Shown here piece by piece: positions 27,015-35,524 of a DNA stretch of 64,000 nt. The stretch lies in NCBI GenBank assembly GCA_028355015.1, contig JAOMRN010000001.1, forward strand, positions 124,001-188,000, in the 5' to 3' direction. Source of the stretch: MGIIb-O2 sp002494975 (lineage in GTDB: Archaea; Thermoplasmatota; Poseidoniia; Poseidoniales; Thalassarchaeaceae). How positions within the stretch are numbered: position 1 is the stretch's first letter; every line of letters begins with the position of its first letter. The notes under the pieces were generated by a model that saw nothing but the letters and a program-made list of their open reading frames with translations, was not told the origin of the DNA and ran no database searches. Both the position numbers and the translations under genes were made by a program.

Positions 27015-27443
27015 ATGTCTAGTGACAGAATTATTGTTCGTGTAGAGGCAGAAAAACTTGAACCAGAAACTCTACGTTCTCTACTTAATATTGATAACTG
27101 TGGAAGTGTAGTTTCTTTTGTGGGATTGACTCGTGGTAATGATAATGACGTCACCGTAGAGAGACTTGAATTCGATTCTTGGGAAGAAAAATTATCTCCA
27201 GTTCTTCAAGAAATATCAGAGTCTTCTATTGATAAATTTAATATTCATTCCGTTGTAATTGCTCACAGAATAGGTATAGTCAAACCCTCCGAACCAATAG
27301 TCTGTATTCATGTTGGTTCTAAACACCGAGATTCCGGATTCGAAGCTTGTTCTTGGCTAATTACCGAATTAAAATTACAGGCGCCTTTGTGGAAGAAAGA
27401 AGTTAGATCAGATGGTGAGATGTGGAAACAAGGATTGGGTTAG
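27015..27443 (+). CDS. moaE: Molybdopterin synthase catalytic subunit
   Basis: 142-aa MoaE, which transfers sulfur from MoaD thiocarboxylate to precursor Z to form molybdopterin. Landmarks are CGSVVSFVGLTRG, LEFDSWEE, the VVIAHRIGIVKPSEPIV segment and the active-site lysine in APLWKKEVRSDGEMW. MoaD is not adjacent. MoaC follows 77 bp downstream in the same direction, so the two form a molybdenum-cofactor pair. Confidence 0.94.
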   Translation: MSSDRIIVRVEAEKLEPETLRSLLNIDNCGSVVSFVGLTRGNDNDVTVERLEFDSWEEKLSPVLQEISESSIDKFNIHSVVIAHRIGIVKPSEPIVCIHVGSKHRDSGFEACSWLITELKLQAPLWKKEVRSDGEMWKQGLG

Positions 27444-27520
27444 GATTCAAATAATAGTATTCGATTTGTATACATATTCTCCGTTTGTCTGAATAACGAG
27501 TACTTCTTCCGAGAGAATGT

Positions 27521-27991
27521 ATGAGTCACGAGGAACTAACCAATTCATGGACAGGAATTGTAGATGTAGGTAGCAAAGAAGCAGTTTTTCGTGAGGCAGT
27601 TGCAACAGGGACTCTTCAATTATCTAATGAAGGGATTGTTGCAGTTAGTGGTAAGTCTCCCAAAGGAGATGTCAGGGAGATATCCACAATTGCATCAATA
27701 CAAGCCGTGAAAGACACGCCTAGGATGCTACCTCATTGCCATTTAATCCCCATAGAAGGTTGTTCGGTCATTTGGAATATTGAGGGGGATAAACTACGAT
27801 GCACTGTTACAGTAAGGACACATTGGCGAACAGGTGTAGAGATGGAAGCGCTATGCGGAGTTAATGCGGGATTATTGTGTGCATGGGACATGCTCAAATC
27901 TATCGAAAAAGATGACAAGGGGCAATATCCGAATTCTCGAATCGATGGTGTCCATGTAGTTAGAAAGAGCAAGGGTGACCAACATCATTGA
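27521..27991 (+). CDS. moaC: Cyclic pyranopterin monophosphate synthase MoaC
   Basis: 156-aa MoaC, acting with MoaA to form cyclic pyranopterin monophosphate. AVKDTPRMLPHCHLIPIEG (family AGIxAAKxTxxLIPLCHPLPL) and TGVEMEALCGVNAGLLCAWDM are diagnostic, with the catalytic lysine region KSIEKDD. The start ATG 27521 is used; GAGAGAA lies just upstream. The glpX gene starts 25 bp after its stop. Confidence 0.95.
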   Translation: MSHEELTNSWTGIVDVGSKEAVFREAVATGTLQLSNEGIVAVSGKSPKGDVREISTIASIQAVKDTPRMLPHCHLIPIEGCSVIWNIEGDKLRCTVTVRTHWRTGVEMEALCGVNAGLLCAWDMLKSIEKDDKGQYPNSRIDGVHVVRKSKGDQHH

Positions 27992-28016
27992 ATGCTGATT
28001 GACCTTCGGAGGCAAC

Positions 28017-28967
28017 ATGGCAACAGCAGATTTTGAGAAGTACTTCCTTCAAGCAACTGAATCCGCTGCGATTGCAGCCTCTAAATGGATAGGTAAAGGC
28101 GATGGTAAAGCTGCTGATGGTGCTGCTGTTGAAGCTATGAGGTCAGTTTTCGACAAAGTACCTTTCAATGGTCGTGTAGCGATAGGGGAAGGCGAGAGGG
28201 ACGATGCACCTATGTTATGGATAGGTGAGCCATTGGGGTCATTACAAGGTGACCCACTTTCTCCTGCTATTGATATCGCAGTTGACCCTTTAGAGTGTAC
28301 TAATCATGTTGCTTATGATATGCCTAATGCTATGGCAGTTCTTGCTGCTGCACCCAGAGGTGCACTTTTACATGCTCCAGACTGTTACATGAATAAAATT
28401 GCAGGTTCTCCTAAATTAATGGGGGAGATATCTTTGGATGCTTCCACTGCTTACAATATTGAAGCAACTTCTAATGCTTTAGCTAAACCAATCGACAGTC
28501 TCAATGTAGTAGTTATGGATCGTCCAAGGCACGAAATTTTAATTAAAGAATTGAGAGAGTTGTCAGTAAATGTAGTTCTAATAGGTGATGGAGATATTGC
28601 TGCAGCTCTAAATGCAGCAGATCCTAATTCAGACATTGACTTGTTGATGGGTATTGGGGCTGCTCCAGAGGGAGTAATTACTGCCACTGCATTAAGAGGA
28701 CTAGGGGCTCCATTTGAAGGGCGTTTAGTTTTCAAGAATGAAGGTCATAGAAGTAGGGCTGAAGAAATGATTGATGGTGACATAGAAAGGCTATGGAAGA
28801 GAGATGATTTATGTTCTTCTGAAGACTCATTATTTATTGGAACAGGAGTTTGTCAAGGTCGAACTAAAGGAGTGATTCAGGATGGAAATACATATTCTGT
28901 TGAATCTGAAATAATTGATGTTGCTAATGGGATTCATAAGTTTGTAAGTGGGACTCACTCTACTTAA
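28017..28967 (+). CDS. glpX: Fructose-1,6-bisphosphatase class II (GlpX)
   Basis: 316-aa Mg-dependent phosphatase of gluconeogenesis, converting fructose-1,6-bisphosphate to fructose-6-phosphate. The metal-site motifs are GEGERDDAPML and VDPLECTNHVAYDMPNAM (usually DPLEGTN; the Gly is Cys here). GAAPEGVITATALRGLGAPFEGRL is also typical. ATG 28017 with CGGAGG upstream is preferred over TTG 27999. Most archaea use class V FBPase, so GlpX here suggests bacterial ancestry. An aldolase gene follows directly, making a gluconeogenic pair. Confidence 0.93.
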   Translation: MATADFEKYFLQATESAAIAASKWIGKGDGKAADGAAVEAMRSVFDKVPFNGRVAIGEGERDDAPMLWIGEPLGSLQGDPLSPAIDIAVDPLECTNHVAYDMPNAMAVLAAAPRGALLHAPDCYMNKIAGSPKLMGEISLDASTAYNIEATSNALAKPIDSLNVVVMDRPRHEILIKELRELSVNVVLIGDGDIAAALNAADPNSDIDLLMGIGAAPEGVITATALRGLGAPFEGRLVFKNEGHRSRAEEMIDGDIERLWKRDDLCSSEDSLFIGTGVCQGRTKGVIQDGNTYSVESEIIDVANGIHKFVSGTHST

Positions 28968-29030
28968 TTACAGATTGTTAAAGCGATGCCTTCATTTTCT
29001 ATAGCCTTCACGTAAGCATGAGGCTATTAT

Positions 29031-30044
29031 ATGGATACTCGACTACTTGAGAAAACAGCAAGTGATTTAGTTGCAGCAGGTAAAGGAATTCTTGCAGCGG
29101 ATGAAAGTAACGGTACGATGTCTAGCCGGCTTGAAGCAGTAGGTGTATCTGCGACCTCAGAAACCAGAAGGTCATATAGGACCAATCTTTTTTCTACTAA
29201 GGGGTATGAAGATTCGATTAGCGGTGTTATTCTTTTTGATGAAACTATTAGGCAGGAAATGGACGATGGTCGTTCGGTACCCGAGGCATTATCTGCCATA
29301 GGTGTACACCCTGGGATCAAGGTAGATACTGGTGCTAAAGATTTGGCAAATAATAGTGGCGAAAAAATTACTGAAGGACTTGACGGTTTAAGAGATCGAT
29401 GCAAAGAATATTTTTCTATGGGTGCTAGATTTGCCAAGTGGCGAGCAGTAATAAAAATCGATGACGGTATGCCAAGTAAGGCCTGTATTTCTACAAATGC
29501 TCATGCTCTAGCAAGATATGCATCAATCTGTCAGGAGCAAGGATTAGTCCCCATTATTGAACCTGAGGTTCTGATGGCAGGTAATCACAGCGCCCAAACC
29601 TGTTATGATGTAACTGCTGAGATTCTCGACGCTACATTTGAGGAGTGTCGTATTCAAGGAGTACATTTACCAGGTGCTTTATTGAAGCCGAATATGATTA
29701 TCGCAGGTTCCTTTAACTCAAATCAGATAACGCGTGAAGAGGTCGCTAATATGACGGTTGATTGCCTTACTAGGCACGTTCCTCACGAATTACCAGGTAT
29801 TGTGTTCCTGTCAGGAGGGCAATCGGATGAAGATGCCACTGCGCATTTGAATTTAATGAATTCAATGGATACTCTGCATCCGTGGCAATTATCTTATTCT
29901 TACGGGCGGGCTTTGCTTGCAAATGCATTGAAGACTTGGGCCGAGGGAAATCCTGAAAAAAGTCAATCAGTGTTTTTACATCGCGCGAATATGAATAGTC
30001 TAGCTCGAACAGGAGATTGGAAAATCGATCTAGAATCAGTTTGA
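29031..30044 (+). CDS. fba: Class I fructose-bisphosphate aldolase, eukaryote/bacterial type
   Basis: 337-aa Schiff-base aldolase cleaving or forming fructose-1,6-bisphosphate. The sequence carries GKGILAADESNGTMSSRLEA at the N terminus, KVDTGAKDLA, AKWRAVIKID, the Schiff-base lysine in GALLKPNMIIAG, and FLSGGQSDEDAT, the pattern of animal/plant-type class I enzymes. Archaea usually carry the DhnA-type aldolase or the bifunctional FBPA/P. It lies 63 bp after glpX, in the same direction. Confidence 0.94.
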   Translation: MDTRLLEKTASDLVAAGKGILAADESNGTMSSRLEAVGVSATSETRRSYRTNLFSTKGYEDSISGVILFDETIRQEMDDGRSVPEALSAIGVHPGIKVDTGAKDLANNSGEKITEGLDGLRDRCKEYFSMGARFAKWRAVIKIDDGMPSKACISTNAHALARYASICQEQGLVPIIEPEVLMAGNHSAQTCYDVTAEILDATFEECRIQGVHLPGALLKPNMIIAGSFNSNQITREEVANMTVDCLTRHVPHELPGIVFLSGGQSDEDATAHLNLMNSMDTLHPWQLSYSYGRALLANALKTWAEGNPEKSQSVFLHRANMNSLARTGDWKIDLESV

Positions 30045-30055
30045 TTCAGGGTGAC

Positions 30056-30310
30056 TTATTGTTGATTATCTTGGGCGCCAGGTCTTAGCTGCCAAACGCA
30101 TATTTCATATCTTCCGGAGAGCGCCCCGCCACGTTTTGTTGTTGCAATTTTCATAATATCTTTGTCTTTAGATAAAACATTGCCCAACTGCTGAGGAGTT
30201 GTTCCATGCCTCATGGTTGAGTTTACGTGTTCTAGAATCTCTGTAGTATTCGCTTCACCCTTAGTATCTAGGAATTTTTTAATTTTTTGTCTCAGTCTAG
30301 TTGTTCTCAT
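30056..30310 (-). CDS. Small HTH-like protein, paralogue A
   Basis: 84 aa from ATG 30310 (GGAG 8 nt upstream). The N terminus TRLRQKIKKFLDTKGEANTT followed by EILEHVN reads like a short winged-helix or RecQ/HARP-type helix-turn-helix, and the C-terminal RYEICVW is a likely beta wing. It aligns by eye with the adjacent 30313-30585 protein (NTTEIxExxx, KIATTKRGG vs RIGRVRRSG), so the pair looks like a tandem duplication. A DNA-binding role is an inference. Confidence 0.65.
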   Translation of the reverse strand: MRTTRLRQKIKKFLDTKGEANTTEILEHVNSTMRHGTTPQQLGNVLSKDKDIMKIATTKRGGALSGRYEICVWQLRPGAQDNQQ

Positions 30311-30312
30311 AT

Positions 30313-30585
30313 TCACCTCTCCTTTTTTTCTGGCTGTTCTCTTTCATGATGATTCACCCACTCTTCGGTAGCCCATTCCGACAAAGGTGATTTTTTACCT
30401 ACTACTCCACTTCTCCTGACTCTTCCAATTCTTACTATGGTGGGGTCGGATTCTAGTATTGCAGCCAGATCGAATGATGGATTAATATCTGTTTGCTGTG
30501 ATATCAATTCATTAATTTCGGTAGTATTCCTTGGTTTTTCAGAAAGGTACTTTTTGACTAATTTTCGAATTATATCCGTATCCAT
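30313..30585 (-). CDS. Small HTH-like protein, paralogue B
   Basis: 90 aa from ATG 30585, chosen because GAAGGA lies about 12 nt upstream; ATG 30591 and TTG 30606 are alternatives. DIIRKLVKKYLSEKPRNTTE is followed by INELISQQTDI and a basic RIGRVRRSGVVGKK, resembling the neighbouring paralogue. The C terminus EEWVNHHEREQPEKKER is charged. The two genes are nearly abutting and form one leftward unit. Confidence 0.65.
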   Translation of the reverse strand: MDTDIIRKLVKKYLSEKPRNTTEINELISQQTDINPSFDLAAILESDPTIVRIGRVRRSGVVGKKSPLSEWATEEWVNHHEREQPEKKER

Positions 30586-30683
30586 AGTCATCTTTCCTTC
30601 ATTCAATCGGACACGGCTACCTGTTCGATATAGGTAGGGTGGCGGGGGGTGATATAATGCTTCTGCAACTTATTGTTCAATTT

Positions 30684-30785
30684 AGTTACATATCGTTGCA
30701 CTATTAATCGACTTTCTATGTTATTTTTTGGTGTTAAAATGAAAGTGGTTATTTTTCCACTAGAAATGTGTAACTTAATGTAACT
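30684..30785. promoter_or_regulatory. Repeated TGTAACT motif upstream of the winged-helix gene (candidate operator)
   Basis: The heptamer TGTAACT occurs at 30769-30775 and 30779-30785, exactly 10 bp apart, and its inverse AGTTACA occurs at 30684-30690. All lie in the gene-free leader of the 30842 winged-helix gene. A hairpin (AGTGG...CCACT, about 30744-30761) is adjacent. One-helical-turn spacing suggests a protein binding site, possibly autoregulation by the gene's own N-terminal winged helix. This is an inference. Confidence 0.4.
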
Positions 30786-30841
30786 AAAATGCATAATTTA
30801 ATACATAGTTCTGTAGTGGTTGATTACGGAGGGAGTCATTG

Positions 30842-33469
30842 GTGTCAGAAGATAGTGAATTTGACACAGTTCCCGGTTTTATTTCTACACCTACTAAGAT
30901 ACGTAGTCGATATCGCAGGAGACTTTTGAATAGACTATCAGAAGGTGGAGAGACTGTCAGTTCTTTAGCAAGAGATATAGGGCTTCAGATCCCTCATGCT
31001 TCTGCTGAGTTAAGAAGACTCAGAAACGAAGGACTGGTCTCCAGTGACTTAACTGCTGGGAGTCGTGGTGCATATTTGCATTTGACTGATTTAGGTTGGG
31101 ATAGGATCCGCTCCGATGAGAGGTCAAGAGCAATAGAGGCCCTACCTTTACCATCTGAAAATGATAAGTTTTGCATCTTAGATAAAGATGGAAAAAACAT
31201 ATTGATTGGATTATCTTCAATTCCAAAGTCTCCTATGTTATTAATTCCAGATAGGCCACCCCAACTTGATATTATCAATCCTGATTCCATTGGAAATGAA
31301 GGGGTAAGGTGGAATTGGGCTATTTTCAAAGAAAGGAATCCTCGATGGTTCGACTTACAATCATTGACTCCTGCTCCTCCTCCTTCTCTCTCAAATGACC
31401 CTGAAAAAATTGAAACATATTCTTCTCAAAGGTCAGTTATTGGAATAATTAGAGCTAGTTTGATAGACGAAAAAAACCCAATTGCGATGACTATAGGTAC
31501 CTGGTTTGACTTACCTAAGGTCAGACAAAATCCACCATTGAATGAAAATACATTCCATCGAGGAGAATGGACATTGGGAGAATGCCATGAACTCTGCCAA
31601 GAAATAAGGCCTAAAGTACCTTTAATTGCTATTCTGCCTGATAGTCTTTCAAAAACAATGCTCCTAAGAACCGCCAGAATAAATTCTCTAATTATTGCTG
31701 ATTTAGGTGGATTAAATCTTGAAAGTGACCATTATCCTCTATCTGCTCTTGAGTTTTGGATAATGAAAGCCCATCCTAGACTTCCTAAATCTGAATTAAA
31801 GAAAAGAGTACAATCATTAAGCGATCGAATAATGTCCACACGGAAAGTTCGAACGGATGATTCTACTTGGCGTAAGTTTAGGAGAGACTGGAGTAATACA
31901 ATCTTCACAACTGATGAAGAGTCAATAAGGAAACTTGACATTAGGGGGTTGGGTAAATATGCAGTGGAATCATTAGTTAGTTGGGTTATATCCTCAGAAG
32001 AACGGCCACCATTAGTTTTAGAACTCGATGACGATATCTCTAGTGAAATTCAGTCATCAGCAATCATACATCCAAAACTTAGGGTACTTATCAAAGATAG
32101 TATCTCTTCGTCAACAAATTCTCTGAATCTTCTTTATCCAGACTATCTAAGGCCGTTGCCATGGTTAAGACTTCAAACATCTTCTGGAGAAATAATCCCA
32201 TTAAAGTTGGTAAATGATATACCCAGTAACCTACCAATAAATGATGACTTGATTTCTGAAGAAATTACTCCTTGGAAAATAGTCGGCCTTACTAGTTTTA
32301 GTGGATACAAGCATGATGAACTGGAGCAAGGTTATCTTTCTATGGCTCAATCTGCCATTTCCCAATTTCCCAATGGCAATGAAGAGTGGGCTAACCAAAT
32401 GGAAGCACGTTATCCAATCGCCGCTTGGATAGCATCTCCCAAGCATACTCGATGGCCTAGATGGCAACGCCTCAAAGATCGCATCTCAGTAGAATGGTTA
32501 ATTCTATTCGATATAGACCATATTCCTCTCGATAAACTAGCTGAACTTGCAGATGAGGCCACCGAAGAAATACTTGATTATTTTGCAGGGGAATTAGAGA
32601 GAAAGATAAGAGAAGAACGAGAGACGATAATTAGGACTAGACCGGCAGTAGATTCCATCGATGCCTCTAGTGGAACTGCTTGGGTTGCTGGACAATTCCT
32701 AGCAAATGCTGCTTGGATTCCCGACTATCTACATAATGATTTAACCGAATGGTCATTACAAGCCTGGTTAGCATCTCCACCTAAAAATTCTCTCAATGCA
32801 CTTAAAGGCGTTTCTTGGTTATATTCTGCGAAAAGAGGCCAAAATGATAATTTCCCTGAAGTAATAAATAGGATTTTACTCAAAGGCCAAAATTTGTCAA
32901 GTGATCACGATCTTAAGATATGGTCGACGTTAATTAGCCACACAATTGATAATAAAGAATTGACTAATGAAGAGATCAATCTAATCATCGAGAGGTTACC
33001 TTATGATTGGTGGGCTCATTTATCCTCTGAAATATTGTTAAGGTTACTAAACAATGATTCTCTAACTGAATGGTTATTATCAAATTCTAAGCCTTGGATT
33101 GCCCTTGTGTTGAGGCCTTCTGGTGAATTAGGTAATGCACCAGGTCTTGAAGATTTTTCACACCCTGGATTTAACCCTGAAATTTATTCGCTATTAATTC
33201 GTAAACTCAGAGGGCGTAGGGAAAGAGAAGGGCTGCCTGAATCAGCTAATTCTCTAGTAGATCTTCTGGATGCAATTGAATCATCAATTCGAAATGTCCC
33301 TCCCAATCCAGGGAAAACACATCTTCTTTCGGGTTGGCTCGCTCAACCTTTACATAAATGGCCAGATATACCTCCTGAAGTAGCATTTAGTGGTAATGCA
33401 GAGATTGGAGAAAGATTAATTTCTAAAAAGACTGGTTTCTCCGAAAATATGGCTTCAATAAATCTTTAA
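30842..33469 (+). CDS. Large protein with N-terminal winged-helix domain, function unknown
   Basis: 875 aa from GTG 30842 (GGAGGGA 7 nt upstream). Residues about 20-95 form a MarR/ArsR-like winged helix (RRRLLNRLSEGGETVSSLAR, DIGLQIPHASAELRRLRNEG, YLHLTDLGWDRI). The rest is soluble, with no motif I recognise. It includes a Trp-rich C-terminal half (WLASPPKNSLNALKGVSWLY, PYDWWAHLSSEILLRLL) that looks alpha-solenoid-like. Sites in its upstream region suggest autoregulation. A lineage-specific transcription-linked protein is the most that can be said. Confidence 0.72.
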   Translation: MSEDSEFDTVPGFISTPTKIRSRYRRRLLNRLSEGGETVSSLARDIGLQIPHASAELRRLRNEGLVSSDLTAGSRGAYLHLTDLGWDRIRSDERSRAIEALPLPSENDKFCILDKDGKNILIGLSSIPKSPMLLIPDRPPQLDIINPDSIGNEGVRWNWAIFKERNPRWFDLQSLTPAPPPSLSNDPEKIETYSSQRSVIGIIRASLIDEKNPIAMTIGTWFDLPKVRQNPPLNENTFHRGEWTLGECHELCQEIRPKVPLIAILPDSLSKTMLLRTARINSLIIADLGGLNLESDHYPLSALEFWIMKAHPRLPKSELKKRVQSLSDRIMSTRKVRTDDSTWRKFRRDWSNTIFTTDEESIRKLDIRGLGKYAVESLVSWVISSEERPPLVLELDDDISSEIQSSAIIHPKLRVLIKDSISSSTNSLNLLYPDYLRPLPWLRLQTSSGEIIPLKLVNDIPSNLPINDDLISEEITPWKIVGLTSFSGYKHDELEQGYLSMAQSAISQFPNGNEEWANQMEARYPIAAWIASPKHTRWPRWQRLKDRISVEWLILFDIDHIPLDKLAELADEATEEILDYFAGELERKIREERETIIRTRPAVDSIDASSGTAWVAGQFLANAAWIPDYLHNDLTEWSLQAWLASPPKNSLNALKGVSWLYSAKRGQNDNFPEVINRILLKGQNLSSDHDLKIWSTLISHTIDNKELTNEEINLIIERLPYDWWAHLSSEILLRLLNNDSLTEWLLSNSKPWIALVLRPSGELGNAPGLEDFSHPGFNPEIYSLLIRKLRGRREREGLPESANSLVDLLDAIESSIRNVPPNPGKTHLLSGWLAQPLHKWPDIPPEVAFSGNAEIGERLISKKTGFSENMASINL

Positions 33470-33534
33470 TTAGGTTTTAATAATATTATTTTTGATTTGT
33501 ATTGAAACGATGAGTTATTGAATAAGTGTTGGTT

Positions 33535-33800
33535 AGATTGACCTGCCCAACTGGCAACACCGAGTTGACAAAACCCCCAGCCGGAGGTAATAGGATGAAA
33601 CTCGGTACCACAGATATGGGTCTCCGTCTGTCGAAGACCAGAGTGACTTATTGTGTAATAATTGAAGAGATTATTCCTTTCAGAATGACCTCTGGCGCAA
33701 TACAGACGGTATGGATTGTGTAAGGTCCCCTGTTGACCGAAAGGGATGATTCTAGGGACTACCCCACAATCCAACATACGTCCTGGGGTGGGGTCAGGAG
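33535..33800 (+). ncRNA. Structured noncoding RNA candidate, family not assigned
   Basis: The gap 33470-33895 has no credible protein. It shows several exact complementary helices: ACCGAGTT 33559-33566 with AACTCGGT 33599-33606; CCGTCTGT 33624-33631 with ACAGACGG 33702-33709, enclosing CCAGAG 33638-33643 with CTCTGG 33690-33695; and GGATTGTG 33713-33720 with CACAATCC 33765-33772, enclosing GTCCC/GGGAC with a GAAA loop. TGACC 33539-33543 with GGTCA 33792-33796 could close the domain. This is a multi-branch fold like a housekeeping RNA. I could not find the RNase P conserved regions or the SRP helix 8 motif, so no name is given. The plus strand is preferred because of the GAAA loops; a further hairpin may extend it to about 33850. 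Confidence 0.55.
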
Positions 33801-33895
33801 TCAGAGCATGAAAGTGCGGTGAAAGGCTCCGTTACACTCCGGGGCACACTTTACTTCCGCAGTTCTCAAGTCATATGTGTATAGTTGGAAGGTCA

Positions 33896-34912
33896 ATGAA
33901 GAGCCTTGGACTTGTTGGGGGGACATTCGAATTTTTCCATATAGGTCATCAGAAATTGATTGAAACAGGTCTTTTGTTTTGTAAAAATTTAGAGATATGG
34001 GTTGTTTCAGACAATATTGCTCAGCAGAAAGATCCACGAATTCAATCTTGGCAAAAAAGATGTGATAATATTAAATCTCATCTTTCCGAAAGTGACAATT
34101 CTAGAGTTTCATTCCATGAGTTAGTTGATGAATTTGGTGCTGCAAGTTATCATGTAGATGCTAAGGCAATTTTTTGCACAAATGAAACTATAGGGAATTG
34201 TGTAAAAATTAATAAAATTAGGGTTTTGAACAATTTAGATGAATTAGCGATTGTTGAGGTACCGCATGTTTATTCTAGAGATGGTAAAGTAATTTCTAGT
34301 ACTAGGATAAGGAATGGAGTTATCGATATATATGGTAATAACTGGTTTGATAAAATCTCCTTTGGCTCTGATATCCATATAACAAAAGAAGCAGAAACTT
34401 TGCTGAAAGAACCTTTTGGCACTCTATTCGAGGGCCCTGAATCCGATCATTCTATTGCCATTAAAAAAGCATTAGATTCAATTATAGAGAATAATTCTCC
34501 AATAATTGGAGTCGGTGACGTAACCGTAAAATCATTACAGGATATAGGCAATATTGCGAATATTGCTTTAATTGATGAAAAAACAAAGCGTATGGTGTGG
34601 GAAGGGTTTAGAGAAATAGATCAATCTCTATATGATTGTGTAATCGAATGCCAGAATCCCCCTGGCATGCTAACGAAATCATTATTCGAATCCTGTAAAA
34701 TTGCTATTGATAATTGGACCATTAATCGCCTTAAGACACTGATCGTTGTTGACGGTGAAGAAGACCTGGCTCCTCTTTTATTGCATCTACTGGCTCCAAT
34801 AAATGCAGCTATATTATACGGTCAACCGAATCAAGGTGTTGTGGTAAGGATTACTGGTTTGGATTCTAAATCTCGTTGTCAGAGTTTGATTAATCTTTTT
34901 GAAGAAAGATAA
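33896..34912 (+). CDS. Fusion of archaeal phosphopantetheine adenylyltransferase and GTP-dependent dephospho-CoA kinase
   Basis: 338 aa from ATG 33896, with GGAAGG 4 nt upstream; an ATG at 33875 is less likely. The N-terminal ~150 residues are a nucleotidyltransferase of the archaeal CoaD type (LGLVGGTFEFFHIGHQKLI, then SSTRIRNG as the ISSTxIR motif). The C-terminal ~170 residues match the DUF359 GTP-dependent dephospho-CoA kinase (GVGDVTVKSL, IVVDGEEDLAPL, YGQPNQGVV). The last two steps of CoA synthesis are therefore on one polypeptide. In most archaea these are separate genes. Confidence 0.88.
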   Translation: MKSLGLVGGTFEFFHIGHQKLIETGLLFCKNLEIWVVSDNIAQQKDPRIQSWQKRCDNIKSHLSESDNSRVSFHELVDEFGAASYHVDAKAIFCTNETIGNCVKINKIRVLNNLDELAIVEVPHVYSRDGKVISSTRIRNGVIDIYGNNWFDKISFGSDIHITKEAETLLKEPFGTLFEGPESDHSIAIKKALDSIIENNSPIIGVGDVTVKSLQDIGNIANIALIDEKTKRMVWEGFREIDQSLYDCVIECQNPPGMLTKSLFESCKIAIDNWTINRLKTLIVVDGEEDLAPLLLHLLAPINAAILYGQPNQGVVVRITGLDSKSRCQSLINLFEER

Positions 34913-34919
34913 TATTACA

Positions 34920-35510
34920 TCATTCTACTTTTGAACTCAGATTCAAAGCCAATCCAAATGCTACTAATGAAATCATTACAGAATAGACACCAGGGTCGAC
35001 CCATGTGGTATGTTTTATACTCCAAACAATGTAGAACAATATCCCTATTATTACAAGCCAACTTGAAATCATTTCTTTCATATTATCTGCTTTGATAGTG
35101 TTCTTTACAAAATCACTATTTGGTAAATCTAAAATCCAAGATATAACACCTCTTGAGGAAACATCCTCTCCAGCATCTACCTGAGTATTTGCTTTCTTCA
35201 TGCCATAATCACCTGCTCCAATTAAGATAACTCCAAATATTGCAAATACTGCATCGTCAATAACAAAACCGGTATCATTTGCTGCAAAGGCCTCCCCTGA
35301 AAATCCTAGGAAACCTAGCCAAGTAACCTTGTAACCAGGTGAATAAGCACCCTCAAATATATTTACAATTGATAGTATTATCACCCAAAAACCTAGCATC
35401 ACTGCAGCAGTTGAAACCATGCTACTTGGTTTTGTTAGAGCCTCATTCCAGTCTGTCTGAGTCATGTTTATCACAGTCGGCGACCTACCCTTTTGGTTTA
35501 ACGGTTTCAT
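34920..35510 (-). CDS. Four-helix membrane protein of unknown function
   Basis: 196 aa with about four hydrophobic segments: VSTAAVMLGFWVIILSIVNI, FVIDDAVFAIFGVILIG, SSWLVIIGILFYIVWSI and YSVMISLVAFGLAL. There is no signal peptide and no recognised domain. ATG 35510 is the longest start; ATG 35465 is also possible and would drop a short basic leader. It lies 15 bp after the orc1/cdc6 stop, so it is probably read through from it. Confidence 0.6.
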   Translation of the reverse strand: MKPLNQKGRSPTVINMTQTDWNEALTKPSSMVSTAAVMLGFWVIILSIVNIFEGAYSPGYKVTWLGFLGFSGEAFAANDTGFVIDDAVFAIFGVILIGAGDYGMKKANTQVDAGEDVSSRGVISWILDLPNSDFVKNTIKADNMKEMISSWLVIIGILFYIVWSIKHTTWVDPGVYSVMISLVAFGLALNLSSKVE

Positions 35511-35524
35511 CGATGGTATAATCC

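Noticed and set aside
30603..30794. Minus-strand 63-codon ORF
   Set aside because: It lies in the AT-rich regulatory gap, lacks a ribosome binding site, and covers the repeated TGTAACT motifs.
33466..33777. Minus-strand 103-codon ORF in the RNA region
   Set aside because: It overlaps the paired RNA helices, has no start signal and a non-protein-like composition.
33535..33850. RNase P RNA or SRP RNA
   Set aside because: I could not place the RNase P conserved regions (GGAAA-type and ACAGAA-type) or the SRP helix 8 GGAAGGxAGCA segment on either strand, so the RNA is left unnamed.
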